Shown here: positions 7,320 to 15,239 of the stretch, piece by piece | How the letters are laid out: each line of letters opens with the position of its first letter | Position numbering within the stretch: the first letter of the stretch is position 1 | From: an uncultured Bacteroidales bacterium | GTDB lineage: Bacteria; Bacteroidota; Bacteroidia; Bacteroidales; Tenuifilaceae | Length of the DNA stretch: 38,884 bases | NCBI GenBank assembly: GCA_937926785.1 | Contig: CALBBQ010000037.1 | Location: forward strand, 1 to 38,884 | Direction: 5' to 3' | Notes under the pieces: model-generated | Database searches by the model: none | What the model saw: the letters and a program-made list of their open reading frames with translations, nothing else | What the model was told of the DNA's origin: nothing | Made by a program: the position numbers and the translations under genes

Positions 7320-8559
7320 ACACCATCGAGGTTTCAAACCCTGCCTTTTTAAGCTCATCCCAATAGGTGGTGTACGATTTACTTGTTACCCTAGGATTTT
7401 CGAGAATAATCGTTTTGCCAAGGATGGCAAGTGAGCTGAGCGACATGGCAAGCCGATGGTCGTTGTGGGAGTCGCAATCGATTTGTTTCAGTGTCTTTAG
7501 CTTTGATATTCCATCAAATTCTATTACTTCGGAATCGGCTTCACGGATCAGGCTGAGCCTAGCACCAAGTTTTTCGAATTCCTGCTTAATAACCTCAAAT
7601 CTATCCGGATCTTTTGTATGGAAACTCTCAACACCCGAGATGGAGAAAGGGATGCCAAGACCAAGGCAGGTAAACATTACTGCGGGTGCAAGATCGGGAT
7701 GTTGTCTGAAGTTGTGATTAAATTTTTTTACCGTTTTACCCTTACGTTTTAGCTGAATGCTATCGTCAATTATTTGGGTTTGAACGCCAAGACCCTCGAA
7801 AAGGTGCATAACGATAGTTTCATTCTGAAAGCTAGCGGGTTTAAGGCCTTGTATGGTTAATTCACCTTTGCTACTCAGGGCAACCTTTTCGTACCAGAAT
7901 GAGGCAAGAGACCAGTCGGCTTCTACAGTTAGCTCGCTGCCATCGGATATGCTGTGCTCAATCAGAACCTCATCATCCTTCCAGTCGGCGTTAACTCCCA
8001 TGAACTGTAGCGCTCTGAGGGTCATTGTGGGATAACCTTCGGCCATGATCTGGTTTTTGAGTTCAGCAATCTCGTCGATACTAAGGCTGGGATCAACTAG
8101 CATACGGGCTTCTACTATTTTACTATTAATTGAGCCATCAACCCTTAGTATCTTACCTTTGAGGTTTCTGCCGATGAGGCGGAAAGGTGGATTACCAATG
8201 CGTTCCTCAAATATCACGTTCAGCCCGTATTTTTGAAGTAGCTTGACAATCTTTTCGGTGGCACTTCCTTTGAGAATATTCGAAGAGGATAGAATCCATT
8301 CCCCGCCAAAAAAGTTTATGAAAGCACGGATGTGCCTTATGGCCTGAGCCGATCGGCCGCGTTCGCTTTTGAATCCCTTCTTAAAGATATCTGTGTTGAG
8401 TATTTTTCTGTCATCAGGTTCAACACCTGAATGCTGGGAGTGCGAAGCGCTCCTGAGCACCCTGATAACCAGAAACTTGTTTGACATGGTTCGGGTAGGG
8501 GGTATGGTTACCTCGCCACTAATCTGGGTATTCGATTTGATGATCTTATACTTTAGCAT
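7318..8559 (-). CDS. aroA: Divergent EPSP synthase (3-phosphoshikimate 1-carboxyvinyltransferase family)
   Basis: 413 residues with the EPSP synthase plan. It keeps landmarks of the second half: PDLAP (D289), K-D-P-D-R (316-320), NDHRLAM (R369) and VTSKSYTTYW (K394), matching E. coli D313, E341/R344, R386 and K411. The first half is strongly changed. The PEP-loop motif PGSKSxSNR reads PPTRTMSNK (R23, T24, K28), the GTAMR loop reads SAQAIR (R75), and the S-S-Q triad reads N145-S146-K147. Several changes are conservative swaps, which suggests a functional but altered site rather than decay. The canonical role is adding enolpyruvate to shikimate-3-phosphate in aromatic amino-acid synthesis. It may instead be a paralogue with another substrate. 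No other shikimate gene is adjacent. Confidence 0.8.
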   Translation of the reverse strand: MLKYKIIKSNTQISGEVTIPPTRTMSNKFLVIRVLRSASHSQHSGVEPDDRKILNTDIFKKGFKSERGRSAQAIRHIRAFINFFGGEWILSSSNILKGSATEKIVKLLQKYGLNVIFEERIGNPPFRLIGRNLKGKILRVDGSINSKIVEARMLVDPSLSIDEIAELKNQIMAEGYPTMTLRALQFMGVNADWKDDEVLIEHSISDGSELTVEADWSLASFWYEKVALSSKGELTIQGLKPASFQNETIVMHLFEGLGVQTQIIDDSIQLKRKGKTVKKFNHNFRQHPDLAPAVMFTCLGLGIPFSISGVESFHTKDPDRFEVIKQEFEKLGARLSLIREADSEVIEFDGISKLKTLKQIDCDSHNDHRLAMSLSSLAILGKTIILENPRVTSKSYTTYWDELKKAGFETSMV

Positions 8560-8592
8560 GGCTTAAGAATATGTTGGTTAATGGTATGTAAG

Positions 8593-8600
8593 CAAATGTA
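8593..8600 (-). promoter_or_regulatory. -7 element of the EPSP synthase gene
   Basis: TACATTTG on the minus strand fits TAnnTTTG, 33 bases before the ATG at 8559. It lies in the 59-bp gap after cdaA, so aroA probably has its own start in addition to any readthrough from folP-cdaA. Confidence 0.45.
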
Positions 8601-8618
8601 GCAAAATTTTGTTTCAGC

Positions 8619-9419
8619 TTATTTTTGGTTAATCATAGCTTCCAGCTTGCTTTTGAGCGTTTGAGTATCGATTCCGTAATCAATTTTACCGTGGTAGGCT
8701 AAACTTACTTTTCCTGTTTCTTCGGATACCACTATGACAATGGCGTCGGTGGCCTCTGTAAGTCCAATAGCCGATTTGTGCCTCATCCCAAAATGTGGTG
8801 GCAGGTTAATGTTTTCAGATATAGGCAGCACGCATCGTGCTGCATGTATCTTGTTTCCAACAATAATCACTGCTCCATCGTGCAAGGGACTGTTCTTAAA
8901 GAATATGTTTTCCAGTAAGCGGCTCGATATCTCGGCATCAAGCTGATCGCCGGTTTCGGCATAAATTTTTAGTTCCGATTTTTGCGCAATCGCTATAAGA
9001 GCCCCGGTCTTTGTTTCAGAGAGATTCTTACAGGCTTTAACAATAGCTTCGATGTTGGCAGTGGTTAGCTCATTCTTTTCGGCTCCAAGCAGTAGGTTTT
9101 CAATGGTGAACTTCCCTTTCGATGTGTAGCGGGAGCCCAGTAGAAGCAGGAATTTTCTGATCTCCTGCTGGAATACGATGATAATAGCCAGTACACCCAC
9201 CCCTATGACTTGACCCAGTATGCTGCCCAGCAGCTCCATGTTTAACGCTTTAACCACCAGCCAGATGATGTAGAGCATGACAATGCCTGAAAAGATGTTA
9301 AGGGCTGTTGTACCCCGAATTAACCGATAGATCTGGTAAAGCAGAAAAGCTACAATGAATATATCGACGATGTCAAGGATCCTGACCTGAATGAATAACA
9401 AGTTAGCTAGTGGTGGCAT
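8619..9419 (-). CDS. cdaA: Diadenylate cyclase, CdaA type (c-di-AMP synthase)
   Basis: A membrane-bound enzyme that joins two ATP into the second messenger c-di-AMP. Three hydrophobic helices occupy about residues 12-85, followed by a short coiled segment and the DAC domain (about 100-245). The metal/ATP motif DGAVII is intact near residue 178, preceded by SPLH. The second catalytic motif reads RHKSAIGLTE where most members have RHR, a conservative change. Length 266 matches CdaA (about 270). The gene starts 2 bases after the stop of folP, so the two are co-transcribed. In other bacteria c-di-AMP controls K+ uptake and turgor; no partner (CdaR, GlmM) is adjacent here. Confidence 0.93.
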   Translation of the reverse strand: MPPLANLLFIQVRILDIVDIFIVAFLLYQIYRLIRGTTALNIFSGIVMLYIIWLVVKALNMELLGSILGQVIGVGVLAIIIVFQQEIRKFLLLLGSRYTSKGKFTIENLLLGAEKNELTTANIEAIVKACKNLSETKTGALIAIAQKSELKIYAETGDQLDAEISSRLLENIFFKNSPLHDGAVIIVGNKIHAARCVLPISENINLPPHFGMRHKSAIGLTEATDAIVIVVSEETGKVSLAYHGKIDYGIDTQTLKSKLEAMINQK

Positions 9420-9421
9420 CG

Positions 9422-10303
9422 CTAAATGTATTGAAATTCGGGTTGGGCCGATGTTAAACGAACCAGCTTGATAGCCTCAACGGCTTCCTTTACATCGTGA
9501 ACTCTTAGAATACTTGCTCCTTTAAGCAAGGCAAGGGTGTTCAGAACCGTGGTTCCGTTTAGCGCCAAGTCGGGTTTAATATTAAGAGGTTTATAGATCA
9601 TCGATTTTCTGGATATACCAACAAGTATAGGAAGCTCTAGTAGCTGGAATGTTTCTAGGTTTTTCAGGATGGTGTAGTTGTGCTCAATGGTTTTACCGAA
9701 TCCAAACCCCGGGTCAATGATGATATCCTTAACGATGAGCTGTTTCAGTTTCTCAATCTTTTCGTTAAAAAACAGAATCAGCTCCCTTATCACATTATCG
9801 TAGTGGGGGTTTAGCTGCATATTCTCAGGTGTTCCCTTCATGTGCATTAGTATGTAGGGAACTCCAAGTTCAGCAATAGTTTCAAACATGGCAGGGTCAA
9901 GTTCACCGGCCGATATATCATTAATAATATCAACCTTAAAATCGGATACAACCCTTTTGGCCACCGATGATCGGAATGTGTCAACCGAAATCAGTGCGTC
10001 CGGATACTTCTTTCTAACCGCATGCAAAGCCTTTGTCAGGCGTTTCAATTCTTCCTGCTCGCTGATAGGTTTTGAACCAGGGCGGGTTGAGCAAGCCCCA
10101 ATATCAATGATATCGCCACCTTGTTCAATGATTTGCTGAGCACGTCGTGCTATGCTGAAAGGGAATCGGAATCGGCTACCTTTAAAAAATGAATCGTTGG
10201 TTACGTTAATTATTCCCATAACCAGCGGCTTATCCATCGTAATAAGCTTCCCGTTACACTGTATGGTTCGCCTGGGCGTGAAAACTGAACGTTCTTGTTC
10301 CAT
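9422..10303 (-). CDS. folP: Dihydropteroate synthase
   Basis: Folate-pathway TIM-barrel enzyme condensing p-aminobenzoate with the pterin pyrophosphate; the sulfonamide target. The motifs appear in order: MGIINVTNDSFF (family usually NVTPDSF, so Pro to Asn here), GADI-equivalent GGDIIDIGACSTRPG, SVDTFR, IINDISAG, LMHMKGTPENMQ, IIDPGFGFGKT, LVGISRKSM and a C-terminal RVHDVKEAVEAIK. All substrate-binding segments are present. Length 293 is normal. It is first in the folP-cdaA unit and divergent from tmk, with a 92-bp gap. Confidence 0.96.
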   Translation of the reverse strand: MEQERSVFTPRRTIQCNGKLITMDKPLVMGIINVTNDSFFKGSRFRFPFSIARRAQQIIEQGGDIIDIGACSTRPGSKPISEQEELKRLTKALHAVRKKYPDALISVDTFRSSVAKRVVSDFKVDIINDISAGELDPAMFETIAELGVPYILMHMKGTPENMQLNPHYDNVIRELILFFNEKIEKLKQLIVKDIIIDPGFGFGKTIEHNYTILKNLETFQLLELPILVGISRKSMIYKPLNIKPDLALNGTTVLNTLALLKGASILRVHDVKEAVEAIKLVRLTSAQPEFQYI

Positions 10304-10395
10304 TTTTTTCTATCTTGCAACATATTTCAAAGGCTAAAATTACGAAACATTGTTGTATTATATTAACCAAGGCACATTAATTTGATTTAACATCC

Positions 10396-11088
10396 ATGGC
10401 ACTAATTGTTATTGAGGGACTCGATGGGGCAGGTAAATCAACCCAAATTGAAATTCTTTCTTCATACCTAAAAAGTAAATCTATACCAACCCACTTCCTT
10501 CACTTCCCAAGAGTTGAAACCCCCTTTTTTGGAGAGCTGATTGCTCGGTTCCTACGAGGCGAGCTGGGTGCCATTGATCAGGTTGACCCTTACGTGGTGG
10601 CATTGCTCTACGCCACCGATCGGATGGATGCAGCTCCTGTGATAAGACAATGGTTGGATGAGGGGCATGCGGTTCTGCTGGATAGGTATGTTTATTCGAA
10701 CGTGGCCTTCCAGTGTGCCAAGCTTAAGGATCAGAGCCAAATTGATGCGCTCAGGAGCTGGATTTTAAAGTTGGAGTTCGATTACTTTGGTATTCCGCGT
10801 CCTGATCTGAATGTCTTTCTTAACGTACCTTTTGATTTCACCCGGCGTAAGCTAACCGAACAGCGGCTTGGTGATGAGCGAGTATATCTGAAGGGTAAGG
10901 ACGACATCCACGAGAAAGACCTTTCATTCCAGGAAAGGGTAAGGAATATCTACCTTCAACAGCAACATTTCGATCCAAATTTTGTTGCAATTGATTGTGA
11001 CGATGCTCATGGTCAAATGCTAAAACCCGAATCAATTGCTTCCAAAATACTTTACGAAATCACTCAACGTAAATTGATCAAGCTATGA
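10396..11088 (+). CDS. tmk: Thymidylate kinase (dTMP kinase)
   Basis: Phosphorylates dTMP to dTDP for DNA synthesis. P-loop EGLDGAGKST (residues 6-15), DR(Y/H)-type motif LDRYVYSNVAFQCAK (about 95-109), and a lid region with RLGDERVYLKGKDDIHE (about 155-171). At 230 residues it is slightly longer than the E. coli enzyme (213) because of an extended lid. The lid carries the basic residues while the P-loop has no arginine, the arrangement of bacterial-type enzymes. Its TGA stop overlaps the ATG of the next gene (ATGA), so translation is coupled. Confidence 0.93.
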   Translation: MALIVIEGLDGAGKSTQIEILSSYLKSKSIPTHFLHFPRVETPFFGELIARFLRGELGAIDQVDPYVVALLYATDRMDAAPVIRQWLDEGHAVLLDRYVYSNVAFQCAKLKDQSQIDALRSWILKLEFDYFGIPRPDLNVFLNVPFDFTRRKLTEQRLGDERVYLKGKDDIHEKDLSFQERVRNIYLQQQHFDPNFVAIDCDDAHGQMLKPESIASKILYEITQRKLIKL

Positions 11089-12314
11089 AGAAGTATTTAC
11101 TGGTATCATTTCGGTATTTGCTTGCCCTGGTTTTCATTTTCTCAGGGTTTGTTAAGGGAATCGACCCCTGGGGAACTGCCTATAAGCTGACCGACTACTT
11201 TGTTGCCTTTCACCTCCAGTTTCTGAATCCGCTTTCGCTCTCACTCGCAGTGCTTCTGTGTGCTTCGGAGCTACTAATTGGACTTTTTCTGTTCTTTGGA
11301 ACCCAAATACGTTTGGCTATTTGGGGTGCGTTCCTCTTCATGCTTGTCTTTACCCCATTAACCCTCATCTTAGCCATTTCAAATCCGGTTTCGGATTGCG
11401 GTTGTTTTGGCGATGCAATCAAACTCTCGAATTGGGGTACTTTTTATAAGAACGTACTTTTTTTCATAGCCGCCCTATACCTTTTTGTTAACCGCAAAGA
11501 CTTTGCCCCTTCACATCAAGTACTTAGGGAGATTGCTTTAACATTGATATTGGCTGTTCTTGCATTAGCTCCCTCAATTCATGGTATCAGGCATCAACCC
11601 CTACTAGATTTTAGACCCTTTCACATTGGTGCTAACCTATATGAGTCGACCCGCATTCCCGATGATGCTCCGCATGATGTTTACAAAACGCTGCTATACT
11701 ATGAAAAAGATGGGGTGAAAAAGGAGTTTGATGAGTCAAACTTTCCTTGGAACGATTCCACCTGGACTTTTGTTGATTCCAAGTCAGTACTGGTCAGCAA
11801 GGGTTATACCCCACCTATTTCTAATTTCACGGTTCACGCTCAGAATGGCAGCGATTATACCGATAGCATTCTGCACTCAAAGGGGTACCTCGCACTGGTT
11901 GTAATTCCAAATGCTAAGTATCTAACTCAACAGTCAGCGGATGAATTCAGAAAAGTCCAGAAACAGGCTATTTCAAAAGGAATAAAAATCTATGGTATTA
12001 CCTCGGCTGCCGGAACCGAGCTGGCCGAACTTGAAAGCAAGCACGATTTCTTTTTCCCATTGCTACAAGCCGATGAGGTAATGCTTAAAACCATTGTTCG
12101 CTCCAGCCCCGGATTGCTGCTACTTTACGATGGTACCATTATTGGGAAGTGGCATTGGCGCGATATTCCCGATGATATTCTGGCAAATGCCAATCTGCAC
12201 TCATTTATTTTGGTTCAAATGTGGAAATCAAATGAGATCAAAATAGCAATAATTATTTCCTTATCATTAGTTTTCTTATTACTTTTAATGAATTGTTTGT
12301 TCCGGGGACGATAA
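11085..12314 (+). CDS. BT_3928-type membrane protein: DoxX/MauE-like domain plus thioredoxin-like domain
   Basis: 409 residues. Residues 1-150 hold four hydrophobic helices of the DoxX/MauE kind (FSGFVKGIDPWGTAYKLTDY, then ASELLIGLFLFFG). They contain the SDCGCFGDAIKLS motif, a vicinal C-x-C also seen in MauE-type redox membrane proteins. The middle and C-terminal part (about 245-380) looks like a periplasmic thioredoxin fold (SKGYLALVVIPNAKYL, GIKIYGITSA, SPGLLLLYDGTIIGKWHW) but lacks a CxxC. A final helix (IAIIISLSLVFLLLLMNCLF) anchors the end. A role in periplasmic redox or cell-envelope chemistry is inference. The gene overlaps tmk by 4 bases. Confidence 0.8.
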   Translation: MKKYLLVSFRYLLALVFIFSGFVKGIDPWGTAYKLTDYFVAFHLQFLNPLSLSLAVLLCASELLIGLFLFFGTQIRLAIWGAFLFMLVFTPLTLILAISNPVSDCGCFGDAIKLSNWGTFYKNVLFFIAALYLFVNRKDFAPSHQVLREIALTLILAVLALAPSIHGIRHQPLLDFRPFHIGANLYESTRIPDDAPHDVYKTLLYYEKDGVKKEFDESNFPWNDSTWTFVDSKSVLVSKGYTPPISNFTVHAQNGSDYTDSILHSKGYLALVVIPNAKYLTQQSADEFRKVQKQAISKGIKIYGITSAAGTELAELESKHDFFFPLLQADEVMLKTIVRSSPGLLLLYDGTIIGKWHWRDIPDDILANANLHSFILVQMWKSNEIKIAIIISLSLVFLLLLMNCLFRGR

Positions 12315-12426
12315 ACCTTAGGCCAATGCCTAATCATGCGATGTTTGATAGTAGTGTTGGCTCAACCCTTCCAAAGGGTACTCTTTAATTGATTAAAAAA
12401 AAGTTTGAATGCTAACTGTTTTGCAA

Positions 12427-14613
12427 ATGAAACTTATCAGAAAAATTTCAACCATCTTTTTACTACTTGTTGTCGGTAAAACTATGCTTGCCGATGAGGG
12501 GATGTGGATGTTAAACCTTTTGCATCAAAACATACCTGCTATGCAGGCATTGGGCTTTAAGCTTACTGCCGAAGATATTTATAGCGTAAATAAATCAAGT
12601 TTAAAAGATGCCTTGGTACAGTTCGACGATGGTGGGTGTAGTGCTGAGCTGGTATCGCCCAATGGATTGTTCTTCACCAATCATCACTGCGGGGTTGATG
12701 CCGTACAGGAGCTTAGCACAGTTAACAACAACCTGCTTAAAGATGGCTACTGGGCAAAATCGCTTGGCGAGGAGCTACCTGCTAAAGGTAAAACAGCCCT
12801 CATTCTTGTTGATATAACCGACGTAACCACTCAGGTTCTCTCAGGAATTAGTAACTCCCTTTCGAACCAGGAGTACTTTGAGTCTATTAACCAGAAGATG
12901 AGAACCATTGAGGATTCGGTAACCGCAACTTCCGGTTACCATACCATAGTCCGTTCATTCTATAACTACAACGAATTTTACATGTTCCGATACGAACGTT
13001 ACCTCGATGTTCGGCTGGTTGGTGTACCCCCTGCGTCAATCGGTAATTTCGGCGGCGATGTCGATAATTGGCACTGGCCTCGACACACCGGTGATTTTTG
13101 TGTATTCCGTATATACACCTCTCCCGATGGTAAGCCTGCTCCCTATAGCCCTAAAAACATACCCTTAAAGTCTAGAAACTACTTTAAAATCAACTTACAG
13201 GGAGTAAAGGAGGGCGATTTTGCCATGATAATTGGATATCCTGGCAGAACGCACCGGTTTGCTACATCATACGAAGCCCTTTACAACCGTGAGGTTGTTG
13301 CAAATTTCAAACGCTTCGTTTGGGGTGAGATGATCAATGCCATCAAAAATGCGCAGAAGCAGGATCCTGCCATTAAGGTGAACTACACCGATAAACACGA
13401 TTACCTGGTTAATTTCTACCAAAAAGATGTATGGCAAGCGGAATCCATGATTCGCTTTAACGTTGTGGAACGGTTGGCTGCTCGTGAAGATAGCCTAAGG
13501 GCTTGGGCAAATAGCAATCCATTCCTATTTAGCCGATACGTTACCAGCTTGCCGGTAATCCAGAACTACTTTACCACAGCAACCAATAACCACTGGGAGG
13601 AGCTGGAGGGTGCCCTGAATGCGCTATCCTACTACCCGGTTGATGTGTACAAGAATGTGAATGCTTGCAATGATTTTCTTTCAGCCATCATTTACCAGGG
13701 GAAACCCTATAGTCGTTTAAGTTTCAAGAAAGATCTTATCCGCTTGGAGGGAAAAGCACTTAGCAAACGAATACCCGATATCTTCTCCAAGTATCATCTG
13801 TACCCCGACGTTCAGCTTTACTCCATAGCATTTGGAGCGCTATTGAACAATACCGAAACTTTTCCGAATCTGGGAATGCTTAATGCGATTAAACGAGTTG
13901 AGAATATCAGCACCACTTACCCCTACTATGTACAAGCGTTCTATGAGCATTCCTACTTCACAAAGCCTGAAAATCTGAAAAGGTTAATTAAATATCCCTA
14001 TATGGATTCACTTCTAAAGGATCCTCTTTTTATTTTGTATCATAACTACAGTGCTTTATGGGATTCAATATATCCTGCCATCCGCAGTGCCATGCAAGAT
14101 TATCATAGGGCCATGCAGCTATTCACTAAGGGTATTAGGGAAATGAATCCAAACAAGTTGATGTACCCCGACGCGAACTCAACCCCACGACTTACCTACG
14201 GCAAGGTGATTGGTTATAAACCTGCCGATGGTCTGTACTTTAAGCCATTCACCACTCTCGATGGGGTAATGGAGAAAGAGAATCCTAATTCCGATGTGTT
14301 TATGGTGCCCTCAAAACTACGCCAACTTTGGGAAAGGAAGGATTATGGACGGTACGGTGCAAACGGAACCATGCCCGTTTGTTTTCTTACCGATAACGAT
14401 ATTACGGGCGGTAACTCTGGAAGTGGTGTGCTGGATGCCTATGGCAACCTCATAGGGATTGCTTTCGATGGAAATTCCGAGGCTATGGCTTGCGATTTTA
14501 TATACGAGCCAGAGTTCCAAAGAACCATTGTGGTTGATATCCGATATGTGTTGTTTATCATCGATAAGTTTGGGGAATCCAAACATATTATGAATGAGCT
14601 TACAATTCTGTAA
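12427..14613 (+). CDS. S46-family dipeptidyl-peptidase, DPP7-like
   Basis: A periplasmic serine exopeptidase releasing dipeptides from peptides, central to amino-acid nutrition in Bacteroidota. I chose the ATG at 12427 (MKLIRKISTIFLLLVV...LADEGMW), which gives a clean signal peptide; an ATG at 12409 adds six residues. The catalytic histidine lies in TNHHCG (86-87). The conserved DNWHWPRHTGDF follows, and the nucleophile is Ser664 in GGNSGSG. The residue that separates the subtypes is Gly in AFDGN, as in DPP7 (hydrophobic P1); DPP11 has Arg. Usual S46 proteins read HHCGYGAIQ and FDGNWEA, whereas this one has HHCGVDAVQ and FDGNSEA, so pocket details differ. Length (728) is typical. Confidence 0.9.
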   Translation: MKLIRKISTIFLLLVVGKTMLADEGMWMLNLLHQNIPAMQALGFKLTAEDIYSVNKSSLKDALVQFDDGGCSAELVSPNGLFFTNHHCGVDAVQELSTVNNNLLKDGYWAKSLGEELPAKGKTALILVDITDVTTQVLSGISNSLSNQEYFESINQKMRTIEDSVTATSGYHTIVRSFYNYNEFYMFRYERYLDVRLVGVPPASIGNFGGDVDNWHWPRHTGDFCVFRIYTSPDGKPAPYSPKNIPLKSRNYFKINLQGVKEGDFAMIIGYPGRTHRFATSYEALYNREVVANFKRFVWGEMINAIKNAQKQDPAIKVNYTDKHDYLVNFYQKDVWQAESMIRFNVVERLAAREDSLRAWANSNPFLFSRYVTSLPVIQNYFTTATNNHWEELEGALNALSYYPVDVYKNVNACNDFLSAIIYQGKPYSRLSFKKDLIRLEGKALSKRIPDIFSKYHLYPDVQLYSIAFGALLNNTETFPNLGMLNAIKRVENISTTYPYYVQAFYEHSYFTKPENLKRLIKYPYMDSLLKDPLFILYHNYSALWDSIYPAIRSAMQDYHRAMQLFTKGIREMNPNKLMYPDANSTPRLTYGKVIGYKPADGLYFKPFTTLDGVMEKENPNSDVFMVPSKLRQLWERKDYGRYGANGTMPVCFLTDNDITGGNSGSGVLDAYGNLIGIAFDGNSEAMACDFIYEPEFQRTIVVDIRYVLFIIDKFGESKHIMNELTIL

Positions 14614-14633
14614 AGTGTATATCCTTGAAAATA

Positions 14634-14663
14634 AAAACTCCCACCTTAAGTGGGAGTTTTTTT
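14634..14663. terminator. Bidirectional terminator between the S46 peptidase and osmC genes
   Basis: An 11-bp stem aaaactcccac (14634-14644) with gtgggagtttt (14650-14660) and a 5-base loop. T runs follow on both strands, and it sits between two convergent genes. Confidence 0.9.
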
Positions 14664-14664
14664 A

Positions 14665-15060
14665 TTAGATTGATTTTGTGGTTACGCTCATCTGTGGTGG
14701 ATTGTGCAGGTGTTTCTTTACCGCACATTGGTCGGCAGCCTTAATTACTGCATCCTTATACTTTTCCGGAAAATCGGCAGGGAGGTTGATTTCGAGTTCT
14801 AACCTCTCAATCATGTGCGTCATAGGATTAAACTGGTGTTTCTGCACGATCTTAATATTGTCGGTGGGGATTCCACGTTGGTCGCAGAACGATTTAACAT
14901 AGATACCTGCACAGGTACCAATAGAGGCTAAGAATAGCGTGAAGGGGGCAGGGCCTTTGTTGTCACCTCCTCCGTAAACCGGCTGATCAGTAAGTATATC
15001 ATGCTCACCAATGTGAGCGATTACCTGTTTTTTGCCTTGAAATGTAACTTCAAATTCCAT
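14665..15060 (-). CDS. OsmC-family peroxidase-like protein
   Basis: 131 residues of the OsmC/Ohr fold. Two reactive cysteines are visible: one in ASIGTCAGIYVKSFCDQRGI at the start of the central helix (C52 area) and one in AADQCAVKKHLHNPP near the C-terminus. The spacing fits the thiol-peroxidase pair that reduces organic hydroperoxides in the cytoplasm. The sequence resembles the YhfA-like branch, in which the function is less certain than in Ohr. It is monocistronic, with a -7 element upstream and the shared terminator downstream. Confidence 0.9.
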   Translation of the reverse strand: MEFEVTFQGKKQVIAHIGEHDILTDQPVYGGGDNKGPAPFTLFLASIGTCAGIYVKSFCDQRGIPTDNIKIVQKHQFNPMTHMIERLELEINLPADFPEKYKDAVIKAADQCAVKKHLHNPPQMSVTTKSI

Positions 15061-15088
15061 ATCGATTAGTTTTAAAATTTCATTGGTG

Positions 15089-15096
15089 CAAATTTA
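15089..15096 (-). promoter_or_regulatory. -7 element of the osmC-type gene
   Basis: TAAATTTG on the minus strand fits TAnnTTTG, 28 bases before the ATG at 15060. The -33 region is not convincing. Confidence 0.45.
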
Positions 15097-15182
15097 AAAA
15101 AATAACAACATATCTATATGTGTGAATATGTGATATTGTTTAAATTTAATCTAAATAATGTTAAAAAGAAGAGAAAAAGAAA

Positions 15183-15207
15183 GTGGGGTGCTTTATTAGC
15201 ACCCCAC
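15183..15207 (-). terminator. Terminator of the M6 protease gene
   Basis: Perfect 10-bp stem gtggggtgct (15183-15192) with agcaccccac (15198-15207) and a TTATT loop. On the minus strand it is followed by a long pyrimidine/T-rich run. It lies 33 bases past the stop at 15240. Confidence 0.9.
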
Positions 15208-15239
15208 CTGCAAACACAATCAAAACACTTTAGCAGCTA

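Noticed and set aside
7367..7717. 116-codon open frame antisense to the EPSP synthase
   Set aside because: The minus-strand reading is a full-length enzyme with conserved motifs; the antisense frame is a shadow.
12316..12380. Two short hairpins (ttaggc/gcctaa and accctt/aagggt) between the BT_3928-type gene and the S46 gene as a terminator or attenuator
   Set aside because: Both stems are only 6 bp and neither is followed by a T run of convincing length.
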